Below are positions 1 through 7,191 of a DNA stretch of 9,720 nucleotides, in pieces. The stretch is from positions 1 through 9,720 of the forward strand of contig JAFGOJ010000486.1 in assembly GCA_016926575.1 (NCBI GenBank). The letters are read 5' to 3'. The notes under the pieces are model-generated. The model saw only the letters and a program-made list of their open reading frames with translations, did not search any database and was not told the DNA's origin. How positions within the stretch are numbered: the stretch's first letter is position 1; each line of letters starts with the position of its first letter. This DNA is from Anaerolineae bacterium. GTDB taxonomy: Bacteria > Chloroflexota > Anaerolineae > B4-G1 > DUEL01. A program made the translations under genes and the position numbers.

Positions 1-8
1 AACCGGAA

Positions 9-103
9 GGTAAACCGCAGGTTTACCCGTTTCCCCGGCGGGGTGCAGGGGCGGAGCCCCTGCAAAGTCATGGTAACCGAGGGCGGCGGGTTTGAAACCC
101 GCC
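9..103. repeat. Cluster of perfect inverted repeats (hairpin-rich intergenic repeat)
   Basis: Four back-to-back inverted repeats can be read directly. GGTAAACC/GGTTTACC lies at 9-16 and 20-27 with a 3-nt loop. CCCC/GGGG lies at 33-36 and 40-43 with a 3-nt loop. TGCAGGGG/CCCCTGCA lies at 44-51 and 57-64 with a 5-nt loop. GGCGGGTTT/AAACCCGCC lies at 85-93 and 95-103 around a single base. There is no T-run, so this is not a plain intrinsic terminator. An open frame across it would encode only low-complexity sequence and is not a gene. I infer an interspersed palindromic repeat, similar in look to hairpin repeats common in Chloroflexota and cyanobacterial intergenic DNA. It may also act in the mRNA leader of the next gene. 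The hairpins are certain; the family is not identified. Confidence 0.6.
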
Positions 104-132
104 CCACAGGGCTTTCTAAACAGGAGAACCAC

Positions 133-597
133 ATGACCGATCATACACTGATTACAATCGACGACCCGGAAATCGACGTCGATCAGATCGTGGCGCAGAT
201 TCAGGCGCGCATCTGTGCGCGGCGCGCGGCCCTCGGCGAGCCACGGCAGGACGTTCCCACATTCGGCGCAGCGGCCTACCCTGGCGAACCGGTGGGAGCG
301 CACGACATCGATCTCTATTACCACTTGCGCAAAGCCAACCAGACCTATACTCAACTGGAGATCGAGCCGGTCCTGGCCCCGTCAACGGCGACGCGCGTGC
401 CAATTCTGGGGCGGTTGTGGGGGCGGGCGCGGCTCGAGGCGCACAATCTGGTCCTGTTTTACTTGGGCAGGCTGGCGCAGCAGCAACTGGTGGTGAACCG
501 CCACCTGGTCGGCACGCTCAATCGTCTGGCGGCCCAACTTCAAGCGCAGCAGGCGGAACTGGACGCGCTGCGTGCAGACATCGAAGCGACGCGATGA
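133..597 (+). CDS. Small coiled-coil protein of a glycan cluster (stand-alone form of a domain often fused to methyl/glycosyltransferases)
   Basis: This encodes a 154-residue soluble protein with no signal peptide and no catalytic motif. The ATG at 133 is chosen because AGGAG at 122-126 is well spaced before it; an upstream in-frame ATG at 43 lies in the hairpin repeat. Residues 14-30 (IDVDQIVAQIQARICAR) resemble the 'DVDEIMxRIRxxV' helix seen at the N-terminus of many surface-polysaccharide methyltransferases and glycosyltransferases. Residues 60-80 follow with a DIDLYYHLRKAN segment. Residues 90-118 form a basic, amphipathic stretch, and 120-152 a Gln/Leu/Ala-rich coiled coil. In the fused proteins I recall, a catalytic domain would follow; here the gene stops and overlaps a glycosyltransferase start. 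I infer a scaffold or membrane-apposition partner of the downstream enzymes. The gene is secure; the function is not known. Confidence 0.8.
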   Translation: MTDHTLITIDDPEIDVDQIVAQIQARICARRAALGEPRQDVPTFGAAAYPGEPVGAHDIDLYYHLRKANQTYTQLEIEPVLAPSTATRVPILGRLWGRARLEAHNLVLFYLGRLAQQQLVVNRHLVGTLNRLAAQLQAQQAELDALRADIEATR

Positions 598-1748
598 AGG
601 TGACCGTGGTAGTGCCTCGCTATGGGGCAGACGTTCTAGGTGGCGCTGAGACGCAGGCACGCGGCTTCGCCGAGGAAGCTGCGCGCCGGGGCTGGCATGT
701 GGAAGTCTGGACCACGTGCGTGCGCGACCATTACACCTGGCGGAACGCCTATGCGCCGGGGGAGACCGTGGTGGAAGGCGTCGTCGTGCGCCGTTTCCCG
801 GCGGCGCTGGTCGATACAGAGCGTCACGCCGCGCTGAGCTTGCGCCTGGCGCGGTACGGATCGCTCCCGTTGGACGATCAATACGCCTGGTTGGAGAGTG
901 GCCCGCACAGCCCGCAGCTCTACGCCTACGCCGCCCACCACGCCGCCGACGTCGACGTGGTGGTGGCGCTGCCGTACCTTGCGCCACTGGTGCACTACGC
1001 GGCCTGGGCCGCGGGTCGGCGCGTCGTGCTCTGGCCCTGCCTCCACGACGAACCGTATGCCTATCTCGAACCGGTGCGCCTGTTGATGGAGGGCGTGTGG
1101 GGCGTCACGTTCAACGCGCCGGAGGAGGGAGACCTGGCGTTGCAGCGCTTGCGCATTCGCCCGCAGCGGCACGCGGTATTGGGAGAGGGGGTTTCTTTGA
1201 CGACACCCACCGCTGCACCGGTTCGTCCGGATACATTGCTCTACGTCGGGCGGTTGGAGGAGGGCAAGAACCTCGATACGCTCTACCGCTTCGTGCGGCG
1301 CTATGCCGACGAGGGCGGCGCGCTCCGCCTGGTTGTGATGGGGCGCGGTCCGTGGGGGCCGCCGCGCCACCCGGCCTTCGATGCCCGTGGCTTCGTTTCT
1401 GAGACGGAGAAGGCAACCGCTTACGCATCGGCCCTGGCGCTGTGCCAACCGTCGCTCAACGAGAGTTTCTCGCTGACGGTGATGGAGTCGTGGTTGGCAG
1501 GCCGCCCGGCGCTGGTCCACGCCGATTGCGCGGTCACGGTGGGGCACGTCCGCCGCAGCCGGGGCGGGCTGTGGTTCCGCACCTACGACGAGTTCGTCGC
1601 GGCCGTCGAGTGGCTGCAGGCGAACCCGCATCTGGCGGAGCGCATGGGGACCAATGGGCGGCAGTACGTACAGGCCAACTACACCTGGGCTGCCGTTGTC
1701 GACCGGTTCGAGCAATTGGTCGAGCGGTGGGGGGCGGCGGATGGGTAG
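594..1748 (+). CDS. Family 4 (GT-B) glycosyltransferase
   Basis: This encodes a 384-residue cytoplasmic or membrane-associated retaining glycosyltransferase, expected to move a sugar from a nucleotide donor to a growing surface glycan. Residues 1-19 (MKVTVVVPRYGADVLGGAE) are the first beta strand and the Gly-rich GGAE loop of GT4 enzymes. The donor-binding half starts near residue 213 with LLYVGRLEEGKN, giving the usual phosphate contacts R220 and K225. It includes the EX7E motif E290-SFSLTVM-E298. The ATG at 594 overlaps the previous stop as ATGA and has no clear Shine-Dalgarno of its own, so translational coupling is likely. Length is normal for the family. Neither sugar donor nor acceptor can be told from sequence alone. 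It also overlaps the next gene by 8 bp, which supports a shared job in one polysaccharide pathway. Confidence 0.92.
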   Translation: MKVTVVVPRYGADVLGGAETQARGFAEEAARRGWHVEVWTTCVRDHYTWRNAYAPGETVVEGVVVRRFPAALVDTERHAALSLRLARYGSLPLDDQYAWLESGPHSPQLYAYAAHHAADVDVVVALPYLAPLVHYAAWAAGRRVVLWPCLHDEPYAYLEPVRLLMEGVWGVTFNAPEEGDLALQRLRIRPQRHAVLGEGVSLTTPTAAPVRPDTLLYVGRLEEGKNLDTLYRFVRRYADEGGALRLVVMGRGPWGPPRHPAFDARGFVSETEKATAYASALALCQPSLNESFSLTVMESWLAGRPALVHADCAVTVGHVRRSRGGLWFRTYDEFVAAVEWLQANPHLAERMGTNGRQYVQANYTWAAVVDRFEQLVERWGAADG

Positions 1749-2805
1749 GCGGGCGTTGCACCAGGTCGTCGTCGGCGCGGCACCGGGAGACGCGATCACC
1801 GACCACGCGCTCTTGCTGCGCGGCTGGCTGCGCGAGGCGGGCTTCCGCTCGGAGATCTTTGCCCAGAGCGTCGCGCCGGCGTTGGCGGGAGAGGTGCGAA
1901 CGTATCTCGGCTACCGCCCGTCTGCGCGGGACGAGCTGGTCATCCTGCACCACAGCATCGGCGCGGACGTCGTCGACGCGCTGCTCGCGCTGGACGTGCG
2001 GCTCGTATTGATCTATCACAATGTCACTCCGGCGGCGTTTTTGCGCGGCGTTGACCCGGGGCTGAGCGTGCAGTTGGAACGCGGGCGGGCGCAACTGGCG
2101 CGACTGAGGGAGAGCACGGTTCTGGCCCTGGCCGATTCCCCCTACAACGAGGCGGAACTGCGCCAGGCTGGTTACGCTCCTACTGGCGTGCTGCCCATCG
2201 CACTGGACGAAGCACGATACCACGTTCCGTTGGACGAGAAACTGTTGGCGCGTTACGGGAGTGGGGGGCCAAACCTGCTTTTCGTGGGGCGCTTGCTGCC
2301 GCATAAGTGCCAGGAGGACCTGGTGCGGCTGCTGTACTATTATCGTCGCGTGGAACCGAGGGCGGCGCTTTGGCTGGTGGGATCGCCCTGGGTGCCGGCC
2401 TACGCCGAGTGGCTGGCCGAGCTGGCGGAGGAGTTGGGCGTGCGCGACGGCGTGACCTTCGCCGGGCACGTTTCTCAGTCCGAACTGGTGACCTACTACC
2501 GTCTGGCGCACCTGTACGTTTCGATGAGCGAGCACGAGGGCTTCGGCAAGCCGCTGGTCGAGAGCATGGTTCTGGGCCTGCCCGTGCTGGCCTACGCGGT
2601 CGCGGCGGTTCCCGACACGCTGGGCGGGAGCGGCGTCCTGTTTCACTGCAAGGACTACGAGGCCCTGGCCGAATGGGTGGACGTTTTGGTGAAAGATGAA
2701 GGGCTGCGGGCGCGCATCGTCGCCCGGCAGCGGGAACGCGCCGAGTCGTTCCTGGCCCCGGCTGTGCGACAGACGTGGCAGCGCTTGTTGGAGGGCATCG
2801 TATGA
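1741..2805 (+). CDS. Second family 4 (GT-B) glycosyltransferase
   Basis: This encodes a 354-residue GT-B glycosyltransferase distinct from its neighbour. The N-terminal half carries HQVVVGAAPGDAITDHALLL, a GDAI-type acceptor-side loop, then HHSIG near 66-70 and YHNVTP near 90-95, both typical of a GT4 subfamily in bacterial surface-glycan clusters. The C-terminal half has FVGRLLPHK with R184 and K189, and the EX7E motif E266-GFGKPLV-E274, which contact the nucleotide-sugar donor. The ATG at 1741 was chosen because the protein then begins right at the first strand, with a G-rich stretch (GGGGGGCGG) just before it; an upstream in-frame ATG at 1654 would add a low-complexity stretch lying inside the preceding gene. 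It overlaps the preceding gene by 8 bp and the following one by ATGA. Donor and acceptor are unknown. Confidence 0.92.
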   Translation: MGRRALHQVVVGAAPGDAITDHALLLRGWLREAGFRSEIFAQSVAPALAGEVRTYLGYRPSARDELVILHHSIGADVVDALLALDVRLVLIYHNVTPAAFLRGVDPGLSVQLERGRAQLARLRESTVLALADSPYNEAELRQAGYAPTGVLPIALDEARYHVPLDEKLLARYGSGGPNLLFVGRLLPHKCQEDLVRLLYYYRRVEPRAALWLVGSPWVPAYAEWLAELAEELGVRDGVTFAGHVSQSELVTYYRLAHLYVSMSEHEGFGKPLVESMVLGLPVLAYAVAAVPDTLGGSGVLFHCKDYEALAEWVDVLVKDEGLRARIVARQRERAESFLAPAVRQTWQRLLEGIV

Positions 2806-4985
2806 GCATCAAACGCGGCTCGGCGGTGGCCTTGCTGCTGCCGTGGGCGCTGTTTATGGCGTTTCTGCTGTGGGCGTGGCGCGTCGACGACCTGTTCCAC
2901 GCGGCGCCCGGCTACGGCGACGTGTTGGAGGTGGTGTGGGGCGTCGAATGGTACGCCGATCACTTTCCGAGCACAGCGGTGCTCTCCTATCCGATGATCT
3001 TCTATCCCCACGGATGGCCCGTCGCCACCTTTGGCTGCGCGCCGGGGCTATTGGTGGCCCTGCTGCCGCTGTACGCGTTGGGCGGGGCCGTATTCGCGCA
3101 CAACGCGGGAGTGATTTTGGCGCAGTTTGTAGCATTTGCCGGGATGTACCGGCTGGCGCGCCGGTTCACGCCGTCGTCCTTCGCGTCGACCGTCGCGGCG
3201 CTGCTGTTCGCCTTCTGGGGCTGCCGCTGGGCGCGCATCTACGGGCATCTCAACGTGCTGCTCGGCACAGCGTTGATGCCCTGGATGGCGTGGGGGCTGG
3301 AGCGGGCGTTCCGAGACGCGCGCCGCAGATGGCTCTGGCTGGTCCTGGTCGGCGGGTTGTGGGCGCTGGCTCTGACGAGCATTCTCTACTTCGCCTGGCT
3401 GGGCGGGGTACTCGTGGCGGGGTGGGCGCTGGGGCGTTGGATCGGTGGGCGCGTGCGCTGGCGCGATGCGTTGGTGGCGCTCTGCGGGTCGACTGCGGCG
3501 GCGGTGGCGCTGAGTGCGCCGGTGCTCGTCGTTTTCTTGCAGGGATACGCCGCCATCGACGCGGCTTCTTACGACATCTACCACGTCAACCATTGGGGAG
3601 CCAGCCTCAACAGCTTCCCCGTACCCTTCGTTTTCCATCCCTGGCTGGGGGGATGGGCGCGCTGGCTCTACCGCGGCCCGGTCGATGAGTCTGGAGTGGC
3701 GAATTTGGGCCTGATCGCCTCGCTCGTGGCGCTGGCGGGGAGTGTGGGCGGGCGGCGGGAGCGGCGGCGGTGGCCGCTGCTATCGGTCGTGCTCGTCGGA
3801 CTGGTGCTGGCCCTGGGCCTGACGCTAAAGTGGGATGGCGTGATGGTCCAGGTTCCCGCGCTGCGCTCGCTGAACGGCGTGCTGTGGCGCATCGGGCAGC
3901 AGCTCAAGCCGGCACTTTTTCCCACAGACTCGCCGCCGCCTCCATTCGATACGGCACTGCCTTTGCCGGCGCTGATGCTGGCGATCCTCGTGCCGTTCTG
4001 GGAAGCGGCCCGGGTCCTCAACCGGTTCGTCTTCGTGGCGGGAATCGGCTTCTTCGTGCTCGTGGCTCTGGGGCTGCAGCGGGTGCGGCGGCTGCCGCTG
4101 CGCCTTCTGCTCGCGGCGCTGCTGTTGGTGGAGTTCGTCCCGCCACCCTCGGGCAGCGTCCCTTATCCCCCGCCGCCGCACCCGGCCTTCGCGTGGCTGC
4201 GGGAGAACGCGGCCTCAGGTGACGTGGTGGTCGACCTGCTCGCGCCCGCGCCGGGCACGCTGGCCCTGGCGAACCGCCCGCGCACCCTGTGGGCGACCCG
4301 CGAGCACAGCTTGCCCACCGTCGCGGGGACCAGTGCCGTCTGGCCGGCGTACACGGCCTTCTTGAACCAATGGCTGCTCGACCATCCGCACCCGTTCGGG
4401 CGCTCTGAGTTCGCCCCGCTCCTGCGCGCCTATCGTGCCGATTACCTTCTGCTGCACGTCGAGGGAGAGAACGAGTGCGCGATGTTGGAGGAGGTGGGCG
4501 GCGACATCGCCTTGGTCGAGTGCTTCGATCCGCCGGAGGGGCCATCGCCGTGGCCCTATTCGATCTGTGTGCTGCAGGTCGAACCGTCCCGCACCCCGGC
4601 GCTCGATGTCGTGCTGCGGGAGGGGTGGTCGACGCCGGAGGGGTGGGGCGTGTGGGCGGTGGGCACGACGTCGAGCGCGCGTTGGGCGGCTACCGCTTCG
4701 GAAGACACCCGCATCGCCTGGGAAGCGTTTCCCCACTGCGTCTCCGGCGCGCACCAGACGCTCTGGTTGGAAGTGAATGGCGCGTCTGTGGCGACCTATC
4801 GTTGGGACGGTTGCGCGCCGTGGAGCGGCGAAGTCGTCGTTCCGGCGGACCAGGTCCACGTTGGCTGGAACGAGCTGCGCCTGCACGCCGCCTATGCCGT
4901 CAGTCCGGCCGAGGCCAGCGGCGGAGCCAACCCCGACCCGCGCCCGCTCTCGGTCGGCTTTACTCGCCTGACGGTCGAGCAGTAG
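2802..4985 (+). CDS. Large polytopic membrane protein, GT-C/YfhO-like, with soluble C-terminal domain
   Basis: This encodes a 727-residue protein. The first ~446 residues hold about 11-13 hydrophobic segments (for example 8-27, 82-118, 127-143, 150-168, 177-213, 223-247, 300-315, 324-342, 388-425, 432-446). After the first helix comes an extracytoplasmic loop with acidic residues in GYGDVLEVVWGVEW (D40, E43, E49), the place where GT-C polyprenyl-phosphate-sugar transferases carry their catalytic acids. A Pro-rich linker (447-460) leads to a ~265-residue soluble domain that I cannot assign; its last ~130 residues look beta-rich. The start at 2802 has GGAGG at 2790-2794 and overlaps the previous stop as ATGA. 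I infer a lipid-linked-sugar transferase or a related glycan assembly protein acting outside the membrane. A non-enzymatic YfhO-like role remains possible. Catalysis is not proven. Confidence 0.8.
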   Translation: MSIKRGSAVALLLPWALFMAFLLWAWRVDDLFHAAPGYGDVLEVVWGVEWYADHFPSTAVLSYPMIFYPHGWPVATFGCAPGLLVALLPLYALGGAVFAHNAGVILAQFVAFAGMYRLARRFTPSSFASTVAALLFAFWGCRWARIYGHLNVLLGTALMPWMAWGLERAFRDARRRWLWLVLVGGLWALALTSILYFAWLGGVLVAGWALGRWIGGRVRWRDALVALCGSTAAAVALSAPVLVVFLQGYAAIDAASYDIYHVNHWGASLNSFPVPFVFHPWLGGWARWLYRGPVDESGVANLGLIASLVALAGSVGGRRERRRWPLLSVVLVGLVLALGLTLKWDGVMVQVPALRSLNGVLWRIGQQLKPALFPTDSPPPPFDTALPLPALMLAILVPFWEAARVLNRFVFVAGIGFFVLVALGLQRVRRLPLRLLLAALLLVEFVPPPSGSVPYPPPPHPAFAWLRENAASGDVVVDLLAPAPGTLALANRPRTLWATREHSLPTVAGTSAVWPAYTAFLNQWLLDHPHPFGRSEFAPLLRAYRADYLLLHVEGENECAMLEEVGGDIALVECFDPPEGPSPWPYSICVLQVEPSRTPALDVVLREGWSTPEGWGVWAVGTTSSARWAATASEDTRIAWEAFPHCVSGAHQTLWLEVNGASVATYRWDGCAPWSGEVVVPADQVHVGWNELRLHAAYAVSPAEASGGANPDPRPLSVGFTRLTVEQ

Positions 4986-4998
4986 CCATAATATCCTA

Positions 4999-5027
4999 TA
5001 TCAAACGTGTGTGGGGTGTGTTATACT
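4999..5027 (+). promoter_or_regulatory. Probable extended -10 promoter of the FG-GAP protein gene
   Basis: TATACT at 5022-5027 is preceded by TG at 5019-5020 with one base between, matching an extended -10 element. The hexamer 17 bp upstream (TATCAA, 4999-5004) is a poor -35, which is tolerated when the extended -10 is present. The whole gap 4986-5093 is strikingly AT-richer than the flanking genes. No terminator for the upstream cluster is visible in it. Confidence 0.55.
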
Positions 5028-5093
5028 ATAGGTGTAAGTAGGGTAAACGTGGCGATTGATTGGAATGGTAGCAAATGAGCGGGGAAAAGAGAG

Positions 5094-7037
5094 ATGAGCA
5101 AGCTAGGGCGGACGTTTTTTTTGATTCTAATGGGGTTGGCGGTGCTCTGCGCACCGACCTACGTTGCTCAGGCATCTCCTCAAGCGTCGTTTTCTGCTCC
5201 TGACGCCTACCGGCTGTACGGTGGCGTGATCGATAAGTCCTCTCCCACATTGGCCGATTTGACGCTGGACGATAACGGCCAGCCGGAAGTGATCGTCGGC
5301 ACCACGGCGTACAACGGGACGAATGGCAGCTACACCAGCGCGACGCGCCTCGAGGCCCGGCGGGGCAATGGCAATCTCTGGTTTTCTGTGGACGTCGGCG
5401 CGCCCATCAACTCGTCCCCGGCGGTCGGCGACCTCGACGGCGATGGCGAGCCCGAGGTTGTGGTCAGCGTTGGCGGCGACGTCGGCGACCCCAACCACCA
5501 CGGCGGCGTGCGGGCCTACAGCCGGTATGGGAGCACCCTTCTTTGGAGCTTCGACACCTACGACAACGACCGGAACGGCTGGCGGGAAGGTGTTTTCTCG
5601 TCACCCACCTTGTGCGACGTCGACAGCGACGGCGATATGGAGGTCATCTTCGGCGCGTGGGACCAGCGCATCTATATGCTGGATCATCAGGGCAACTCGC
5701 TGTGGAACAACATCCCCGGAACGTATCTCGGGCGAGGTTTCCTCAACGGCGACAGCATCTGGTCTACCGCTGCCTGCGTCGACCTGAATCACGACGGCAA
5801 CAGTGAAATCATCATCGGCGGGGACCTCACCGCCGGTGGGGTGCTGCCGGACGGGACCGTCAGCGAGGATGGTGGGTTCATCTACGTTTTCGACAAAGAC
5901 GGCAACATCCTCGTGCGGCGCTTCGTCTCTGAGGCGGTCTACGCCGCGCCGGCGGTGGGCGACCTGGACGGGGATGGGGATTACGAGATCGTTTCTGGGA
6001 CGAGCTGGTACTGGTGGAACGCGAACGGGCGCACGGATCCATCCTACGTGTACGTTTTCGATACGTCGAACGTGTTCAACGCGGCGATGGATTACAGCGA
6101 CCCTGGCAAGCTGCCCCACGCTTCCGGCTGGCCGCGCCAGACGAACTACCCCGGCTTCAGCTCGCCCGCCCTGGCCGATCTGGACGGCGACAGCGATCTG
6201 GAAGTCGTGATTGGCACCAGCCACCCCTTCTTGAGCAACGATGGCATCGCCGGCGATGGCAGCATCTACGCCTGGCATCACACTGGGCAGTTGGTCAGCG
6301 GCTGGCCGGTGCATCCGAAGAATCAGTACAACGACGACGCGCCGATTTTCTCTTCCCCCACCGTGGCGGATGTGGACGGGGACGGCGTCCAGGAAGTGTT
6401 GTTCTCGATGTTGTGGGACGTGCAGGTCTACAGCGCCAACGGCGTGCTGGAGCAGCGGCTGGGGACGCGGTGGACGGTGTGGGGGTCGCCCGCGGTGGGC
6501 GATACGGATGGCGACGGGCAGCCGGAGATCTGGATCGGTGGCAGTCACGACGGCGACGCGTCGCGGGGCTACCTCTGGCGCTGGGAACTGACCGCCGCCG
6601 CCGAGATCGACACGCCGTGGCCGATGTTCCACCGCACGCCGAACAACACGCGCTACTGCTCCCGCCCGCCTCAATTGGCCGGGGGCGCGTCCGCTTTGCT
6701 GCTGATGCACGATTCTAGAAGCGGCAGTTCCTCGGAAACGACGTCGATCTTCTTCCGGAACGTGGGTGAGGGCGAGATTGACTGGCAGGCGACGGCATCT
6801 TCTGGGGCCGTGATGGTGACGCCGAGCAGTGGGATGACCGGTCTTTCAGGTGTGACGGTCGAGGTGACCGTTTCGACCGAGGGGTACACGGAGGGGATGC
6901 ACGACCTCGGCACGATCCGGATCGTGGGCACGGTCGACGGCGCGCCGGTCGAGGGCAGCCCGATCGCGATCCCCGTCACGCTGTACGTGGGAGAGGTGCA
7001 TCGCACGTACCTGCCGCTAGTGACGAGAGGCCAGTGA
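5094..7037 (+). CDS. Secreted FG-GAP/VCBS-repeat (beta-propeller) protein with YLPLV-type C-terminal tail
   Basis: This encodes a 647-residue exported protein. A Sec signal peptide covers residues 1-27 (Lys/Arg start, hydrophobic FFLILMGLAVL, likely cleavage after AQA). Eight repeats of the form SSPxxxDxDGDGxxEVxxG follow, with D-rich calcium loops near residues 55-65, 113-121, 175-183, 230-238, 290-298, 362-370, 426-434 and 470-478. This fits an integrin-alpha-like or lectin-like beta-propeller. After PWPMFHRTPNNTRYC (508-522) comes a ~100-residue beta-rich domain (about 530-632) with an Ig/BACON-like feel. The end is TYLPLVTRGQ, a tail I associate with secreted Chloroflexota proteins. GGGGAAAAG at 5081-5089 is the only candidate ribosome site. 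It sits alone between a promoter and a terminator. Likely role: surface or extracellular binding; the ligand is unknown and no catalytic motif is seen. Confidence 0.9.
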   Translation: MSKLGRTFFLILMGLAVLCAPTYVAQASPQASFSAPDAYRLYGGVIDKSSPTLADLTLDDNGQPEVIVGTTAYNGTNGSYTSATRLEARRGNGNLWFSVDVGAPINSSPAVGDLDGDGEPEVVVSVGGDVGDPNHHGGVRAYSRYGSTLLWSFDTYDNDRNGWREGVFSSPTLCDVDSDGDMEVIFGAWDQRIYMLDHQGNSLWNNIPGTYLGRGFLNGDSIWSTAACVDLNHDGNSEIIIGGDLTAGGVLPDGTVSEDGGFIYVFDKDGNILVRRFVSEAVYAAPAVGDLDGDGDYEIVSGTSWYWWNANGRTDPSYVYVFDTSNVFNAAMDYSDPGKLPHASGWPRQTNYPGFSSPALADLDGDSDLEVVIGTSHPFLSNDGIAGDGSIYAWHHTGQLVSGWPVHPKNQYNDDAPIFSSPTVADVDGDGVQEVLFSMLWDVQVYSANGVLEQRLGTRWTVWGSPAVGDTDGDGQPEIWIGGSHDGDASRGYLWRWELTAAAEIDTPWPMFHRTPNNTRYCSRPPQLAGGASALLLMHDSRSGSSSETTSIFFRNVGEGEIDWQATASSGAVMVTPSSGMTGLSGVTVEVTVSTEGYTEGMHDLGTIRIVGTVDGAPVEGSPIAIPVTLYVGEVHRTYLPLVTRGQ

Positions 7038-7072
7038 GCGCGTCGGACCGGCAACGCACTTGAGGATTCAGG

Positions 7073-7109
7073 CCTCCCGTGGGTTTCTCACCTGCGGGAG
7101 GTTTTTTTT
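7073..7109 (+). terminator. Strong Rho-independent terminator
   Basis: A 12-bp stem pairs 7073-7084 with 7090-7101. Its core is CCTCCCG/CGGGAGG, followed by two G-U wobbles, two G-C pairs and one T-A pair, around a 5-nt loop. Eight consecutive T follow at 7102-7109. It ends the FG-GAP gene's transcript and insulates it from the redox operon, whose promoter begins 14 bp later. Confidence 0.93.
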
Positions 7110-7122
7110 GTGGGCTTACCCC

Positions 7123-7151
7123 TTGACAAACTCAACGACTTGCTGTATACT
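7123..7151 (+). promoter_or_regulatory. Near-consensus housekeeping-sigma promoter of the redox operon
   Basis: TTGACA at 7123-7128 is a perfect -35. A 17-bp spacer leads to TATACT at 7146-7151, five of six bases of the -10 consensus. Transcription should start around 7157-7160, giving a leader of roughly 30-35 nt before the zinc-ribbon gene. The strength of the match suggests a promoter held down by a repressor. Confidence 0.88.
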
Positions 7152-7169
7152 ATACCCCAGTATGGTATA
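7151..7169 (+). promoter_or_regulatory. Probable CsoR/CstR-type operator overlapping the start site
   Basis: TATACCCC (7151-7158), a 3-nt spacer, and ATGGTATA (7162-7169) form an imperfect inverted repeat with 6 of 8 positions symmetric. The inner TATACC/GGTATA arms are perfect. CsoR-family tetramers bind AT-flanked C/G-tract dyads of this style. It overlaps the last base of the -10 and the expected transcription start, a classic repression position, and a CsoR-family gene is second in the operon. The assignment is inferred. Confidence 0.62.
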
Positions 7170-7191
7170 AATCTTTTAGGAGGTGGTGCAG

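Noticed and set aside
43..132. In-frame N-terminal extension of the first gene starting at ATG 43
   Set aside because: It lies within the inverted-repeat cluster, encodes low-complexity sequence, and a well-spaced AGGAG supports the ATG at 133.
636..1799. 387-codon minus-strand open frame opposite the first glycosyltransferase
   Set aside because: It has Arg/Pro/Gln-rich composition and no motif, and overlaps a GT4 gene with intact catalytic motifs.
2696..3688. 330-codon + strand open frame overlapping the membrane protein gene
   Set aside because: It is Arg/Gly/Ala-rich, out of frame with the membrane protein and spans the junction of two real genes.
5136..5153. Possible lipobox (AVLC, C19) making the FG-GAP protein a lipoprotein
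   Set aside because: The residue before Cys is Leu rather than Gly/Ala/Ser, and a normal AQA cleavage site follows at residue 27.
5400..6540. Repeated GAC/GGC-rich motifs as a DNA repeat or CRISPR array
   Set aside because: They are in-frame protein repeats with divergent nucleotide sequence and irregular spacing.
5601..6710. 369-codon minus-strand open frame opposite the FG-GAP repeats
   Set aside because: It arises from the periodic GAC/GGC codons of the calcium-loop repeats; no ribosome site or domain.
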